This document shows positions 21,989 through 24,667 of a stretch of 24,667 bases of DNA, in pieces (position 1 is the first letter of the stretch; every line of letters begins with the position of its first letter). The notes beneath the pieces were generated by a model. That model did not search any database. It worked only from the letters and a program-made list of their open reading frames with translations, and was not told the origin of the DNA. Source of the stretch: a virus; the IMG/VR virus record IMGVR_UViG_3300044941_000405, positions 1 to 24,667 of that record. The stretch is one strand, 5' to 3'. Position numbers and translations under genes: made by a program.

Positions 21989-22804
21989 ATGACTCTGTCT
22001 GATGCACAAAAAGAATCCGTTAAAAGGTCGATAAACGGTCTTTTTTATACTGTTTCCGCAAAATTTTTAGGTAGGTTTTACCGAGGTCCAAGTATTTATT
22101 TTGATTTGGTAAGGCAGTCTGAGCCAGAATTTACCTTAGAGGGTATTTATAGGTATACTGCAGCCCTTCAGTTTGGCCCTGGCATGAACACTGATGATAA
22201 AAAACTGGAATCTATGGCCGAGATAGCACATAACTACATAGAAGCCAAAAGACTTCAAACTGTCAGTCGTGTTATTAAGGCAATTGAAACTAGTCAATAT
22301 CCGCAGGAAGCCATGAAAATTATTGAAGATGAGATCGATAGCCTCCAAACCTATTTAGAGTCTTTAATTATGACAGAGAGCAGAAATGTGCAAGCTTTTG
22401 CAGAACAAGAAGGCATATCTCAAGTGGCTGCTTCTGTAGGCGATGATGACCCTACTGTGATAATGACGGGTCGCTACGACAACAAAACTTGTAAGTATTG
22501 TAGGATTATGTATCACGACCCCGTGAATCCAGAAAAACCTATTCCATATAAACTAAAAGATTTATCTAGTGGATATTTTAAACCAAAAGAATGGGATCAG
22601 GTTAGCGGTCACATACCCCCTTTACATCCACGATGCCGACATATGTTGTCTTATGTAGCAAAAGGATATGGGTATCCTAAAGGACGTGTCCCAGAATTTA
22701 TAGGTTTGGATTACGATTACTATATTGACTATCATTCATCGTATAACAAGTCGGAATCACTTGCTTTTTTGTCACACGAAGACGATCATTGTTCCCATGA
22801 TTAG
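21989..22804 (+). CDS. MuF-like phage head morphogenesis protein (271 aa)
   Basis: Follows the portal by two bases, the usual place for SPP1 gp7/Mu gpF-type minor head proteins. MTESRN (128-133) matches the ARTE-type segment, and the C-terminal core has NKTCKYC (C168, C171) followed by GHIPPLHPRCRHML (207-220, with H213, C216, H218), the family's D.RTC..C ... PP.HP.CRC pattern. The Cys/His set probably binds zinc. Residues 1-120 are helical. These proteins sit inside the head near the portal and help head assembly or DNA ejection. No toxin domain is fused here. Confidence 0.82.
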   Translation: MTLSDAQKESVKRSINGLFYTVSAKFLGRFYRGPSIYFDLVRQSEPEFTLEGIYRYTAALQFGPGMNTDDKKLESMAEIAHNYIEAKRLQTVSRVIKAIETSQYPQEAMKIIEDEIDSLQTYLESLIMTESRNVQAFAEQEGISQVAASVGDDDPTVIMTGRYDNKTCKYCRIMYHDPVNPEKPIPYKLKDLSSGYFKPKEWDQVSGHIPPLHPRCRHMLSYVAKGYGYPKGRVPEFIGLDYDYYIDYHSSYNKSESLAFLSHEDDHCSHD

Positions 22805-22843
22805 CCTAATCTTGTAATTATATTAAGCTTTTTAGGAATATAA

Positions 22844-24334
22844 ATGGGATTAAAGATCGATGGCATATGTGCCACCAATGCAATAGATAGTTCTGGCGAG
22901 ATATTAGATATTGAAGGCCACGATATATCCGATCTGGAAAGTGGGAAAGGTGTATTAAATTTCGAGCACCAGAATGGCCCAGAAGACATCGTAGGTGCTA
23001 TTATATATGCCAAAAAGCTTTTAAAATTAGATGATTGCGTCACAGAACGCCAAAAGAAATATTGGAATATGGTCAAAAAGCCCTGTATTTATATTATTGC
23101 AGAGCTGTTTGACGAAGAAGATTCTCCGCCAGCCGCTGCAGTGGCGGCCATGATTAGGTATTACGCCAAAAAGAAAGAAAAGATGCTGGTTTCATATTCT
23201 ATTGAGGGGCTTACATTAGAGCGTGACGGGAATGTACTTAAAAGATCGGTCGGTCGCAGAGTAGCCCTAACTTTAAGAGCCTGCAATAAAGAGTGCGTAG
23301 CAGGTTTGCTAGAAGAAGGCGACTATAAGCGGATGGCGGACGATTTATTGGCAAAAACCGAAAAGGATATGCTTGAAGTTGATAGCATTTCTATAGGTGA
23401 TTCGGAATTTGAAGAAATTTATACCGGCAATTTAGATAAAAACCTAAATGATCTTTTAAAAACACTTACTGCTGGCATGCCATCGCAAGCTCCTTCGGAT
23501 AGGGTACAGGGTGCGGCTCTACAGGTAGAAAAATTAGACCCGCGTAAACGCGCCCAGATTAAGGCTGCTATTAGAGACTGGGACAAAAAAACTCCATTGA
23601 TTCAGGTAATTAAAGCTGCTCTGCCAGAAGTTTCTGACGAATATATAGAGCATTTTGCAGATTTGGCCGAAACCTTGGCATTGAAAAAAAGTACGACCAG
23701 AATAGACCAAAGACATGCGGTAGGCAAAACTGACAATATACAGAAAGAAATTTTAAGCGGTATACACTTGTCAACACACCCAAAACTATCTAGAGTTATT
23801 AGGGAAGGTGTTACAAGACATATTACCGATTCTGGTCACCATGTGATACTATCGCCCAAATCTTCTACTGGTCATTCTCAGGAATTATACTACAATATAC
23901 TTAGGGACCTGGGTTTTTCTGATTATGCCGCCCCTGCCAAAGAGGTGTCACACGAAAATTTAAATGGCGGGTATCCTACTATTGTTCAACAGGTACCCAA
24001 AAACCCCATCAATTATTGGCAGTCTATACACGGCGCCAACCTCGCGTTTAAAAATCAAGAAAACATAATAAAAACACTAGATTACATTTTGGGCGTTAAA
24101 AGACCGCGACATTCTATGGTATTGTCAGATGGAAGGCAGGTAAAGGCCATAGACACTAATTCTATGTTTAACGACAGTGTAGAAAAACCACACAGCATAT
24201 CTGCAGACTTGCTAGGTCACGGTATAGATAAAGAGACTTTGGTGAAAGTTTTATTAATACACGGGGTGGACCGGAATGCAATAAAACAGGCCGTCGTTAG
24301 GTTAGCCCAGCTTTCTGGAGATATAAATGGTTAA
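22844..24334 (+). CDS. Prohead-protease-like protein with kinase-like C-terminal segment (496 aa)
   Basis: Residues 1-150 fit the prohead protease fold: DGICATNAIDSSGEIL (6-21), LNFEHQN (38-44, H42 as candidate catalytic His), DIVGAII, then MLVSYSIEG (114-122, Ser 117 or 119 as candidate nucleophile). A linker and helical segment (about 230-290) follow. Residues about 315-450 resemble a protein-kinase/HipA or PI-kinase-like pattern: VILSPKS (K339), QELYYNILRDLGF (346-358), IVQQVP, then LDYILGVKRPRHSMVLSDGRQ and KAIDTNSMF (D437). The usual GNTDRHxxN catalytic loop is altered (GVKRPRHSMV), so any such domain may be inactive. The position after MuF suits a maturation protease. An AGGAA ribosome site precedes the start. 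Confidence 0.68.
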   Translation: MGLKIDGICATNAIDSSGEILDIEGHDISDLESGKGVLNFEHQNGPEDIVGAIIYAKKLLKLDDCVTERQKKYWNMVKKPCIYIIAELFDEEDSPPAAAVAAMIRYYAKKKEKMLVSYSIEGLTLERDGNVLKRSVGRRVALTLRACNKECVAGLLEEGDYKRMADDLLAKTEKDMLEVDSISIGDSEFEEIYTGNLDKNLNDLLKTLTAGMPSQAPSDRVQGAALQVEKLDPRKRAQIKAAIRDWDKKTPLIQVIKAALPEVSDEYIEHFADLAETLALKKSTTRIDQRHAVGKTDNIQKEILSGIHLSTHPKLSRVIREGVTRHITDSGHHVILSPKSSTGHSQELYYNILRDLGFSDYAAPAKEVSHENLNGGYPTIVQQVPKNPINYWQSIHGANLAFKNQENIIKTLDYILGVKRPRHSMVLSDGRQVKAIDTNSMFNDSVEKPHSISADLLGHGIDKETLVKVLLIHGVDRNAIKQAVVRLAQLSGDING

Positions 24335-24667
24335 AATATACGCGATATATAGTGAGTATAGCCCGGAGCCATTAGCGGTAATAAGAACTGACGGCGGTGT
24401 GGTTGATTTCGCCACTGATAATACCAACGGCGAAATAACTCATGGGGTTATTGAAAAGGATATACCGAAACAGCAACAGTTTGCGGCTTTGCAGGCAAAG
24501 ATAGCAGATACCTCTCATTTAAAAATGGTAGAAAAGACTCCTGACAAACCATTTTACATGTTGCGGTATACTCTAAACAATGGCGACGTAGTAGAAATAA
24601 CTGCAGACGGTCTGTCTTGTTTTTTAAATGGAGAAATGTTAACCCATTTTGAAAAAAATGCGCTTTT
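24327..24667 (+). CDS. Unknown protein, 3' end beyond window
   Basis: ATG at 24327 lies inside the last codons of the protease-like gene, eight bases overlapping, behind GGAG at a 7-base spacing. The frame is open to the right edge (113 codons). The visible part alternates short strands (MVKIYAIYSEYSPEPLAVIR, then GGVVDF, then FYMLRYTLNNGDVVEI) and looks beta-rich and soluble. No family is recognised. It continues the head-gene operon, so a small scaffold, decoration or head-completion protein is possible. Confidence 0.7.
   Translation, partial: MVKIYAIYSEYSPEPLAVIRTDGGVVDFATDNTNGEITHGVIEKDIPKQQQFAALQAKIADTSHLKMVEKTPDKPFYMLRYTLNNGDVVEITADGLSCFLNGEMLTHFEKNAL

Noticed and set aside
22799-22811. 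GATTAG-C-CTAATC palindrome at the end of the MuF-like gene
   Set aside because: It has only a 1-base centre and cannot fold into a stable hairpin as written; no T-tract follows directly. Likely chance.
1-24667. tRNA genes, CRISPR arrays, insertion sequences, integrase or attachment sites
   Set aside because: No cloverleaf with GGTTCGA-like arm, no regularly spaced repeat array, no transposase or integrase motifs, and no long direct repeats were seen.

Overview
The window reads as part of the genome of a tailed double-stranded DNA phage (or prophage) of the Caudoviricetes. It is AT-leaning and densely packed, with many ATGA or TAATG start-stop overlaps, and it has a head-packaging module: putative small terminase, TerL, portal, MuF-like protein and prohead protease. 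It also encodes much of its own DNA and RNA machinery: a bacterial C-family DNA polymerase, SbcC and SbcD, a RuvC-like resolvase, an SF2 helicase, a sigma-70-like factor and a GroEL-type chaperonin. That suggests a large lytic phage. The host cannot be named. Clear AGGAGG-type ribosome sites at several genes point to a bacterium that uses Shine-Dalgarno initiation.

Layout. Every gene from the left edge to about 11.96 kb is on the minus strand, and every gene from about 12.16 kb to the right edge is on the plus strand. Between them is a 203-bp divergent region with a perfect 20-bp inverted repeat around an AT-rich spacer, flanked by two outward-facing promoter-like motifs. Read outward to the left: HTH protein, GroEL-like chaperonin, zinc-ribbon protein, alliinase/tryptophan-aminotransferase-like PLP enzyme, SbcC, a 141-aa unknown, two small coiled-coil proteins, the RuvC-like resolvase, an acidic/proline-rich protein, a coiled-coil protein with a Gre-like C-terminus, a 606-aa HTH-metallophosphoesterase, a zinc ribbon, a coiled coil, a 66-aa sigma region 4.2-like protein, and DnaE (cut by the window). 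Read outward to the right: SF2 helicase, sigma-like protein ending just after region 4.1, GroES-like protein, SbcD, a small unknown, putative small terminase, TerL, an unknown likely virion protein, portal, MuF-like head protein, a prohead-protease-like protein with a possible degenerate kinase-like C-terminus, and a partial unknown gene.

Three points deserve most attention. (1) A motif, roughly T-rich then RTGGTATWR, sits just after the end of one gene cluster and 9-28 bases before the first start codon of the next at seven places, on both strands. It looks like the phage's own extended -10 promoter; at the two central genes it would give leaderless mRNAs. (2) The sigma-like protein lacks the region 4.2 HTH, while a separate 66-aa protein about 13 kb away looks like region 4.2 alone. 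Together they suggest a two-subunit (split) sigma factor that could read that motif. (3) An alliinase/TAA1-type PLP enzyme with intact active-site motifs sits, overlapping its neighbours, in the middle of a replication/chaperone operon. A phage GroEL plus a possible GroES partner is a further noteworthy pair. All functional calls are from reading motifs; no database search was possible.
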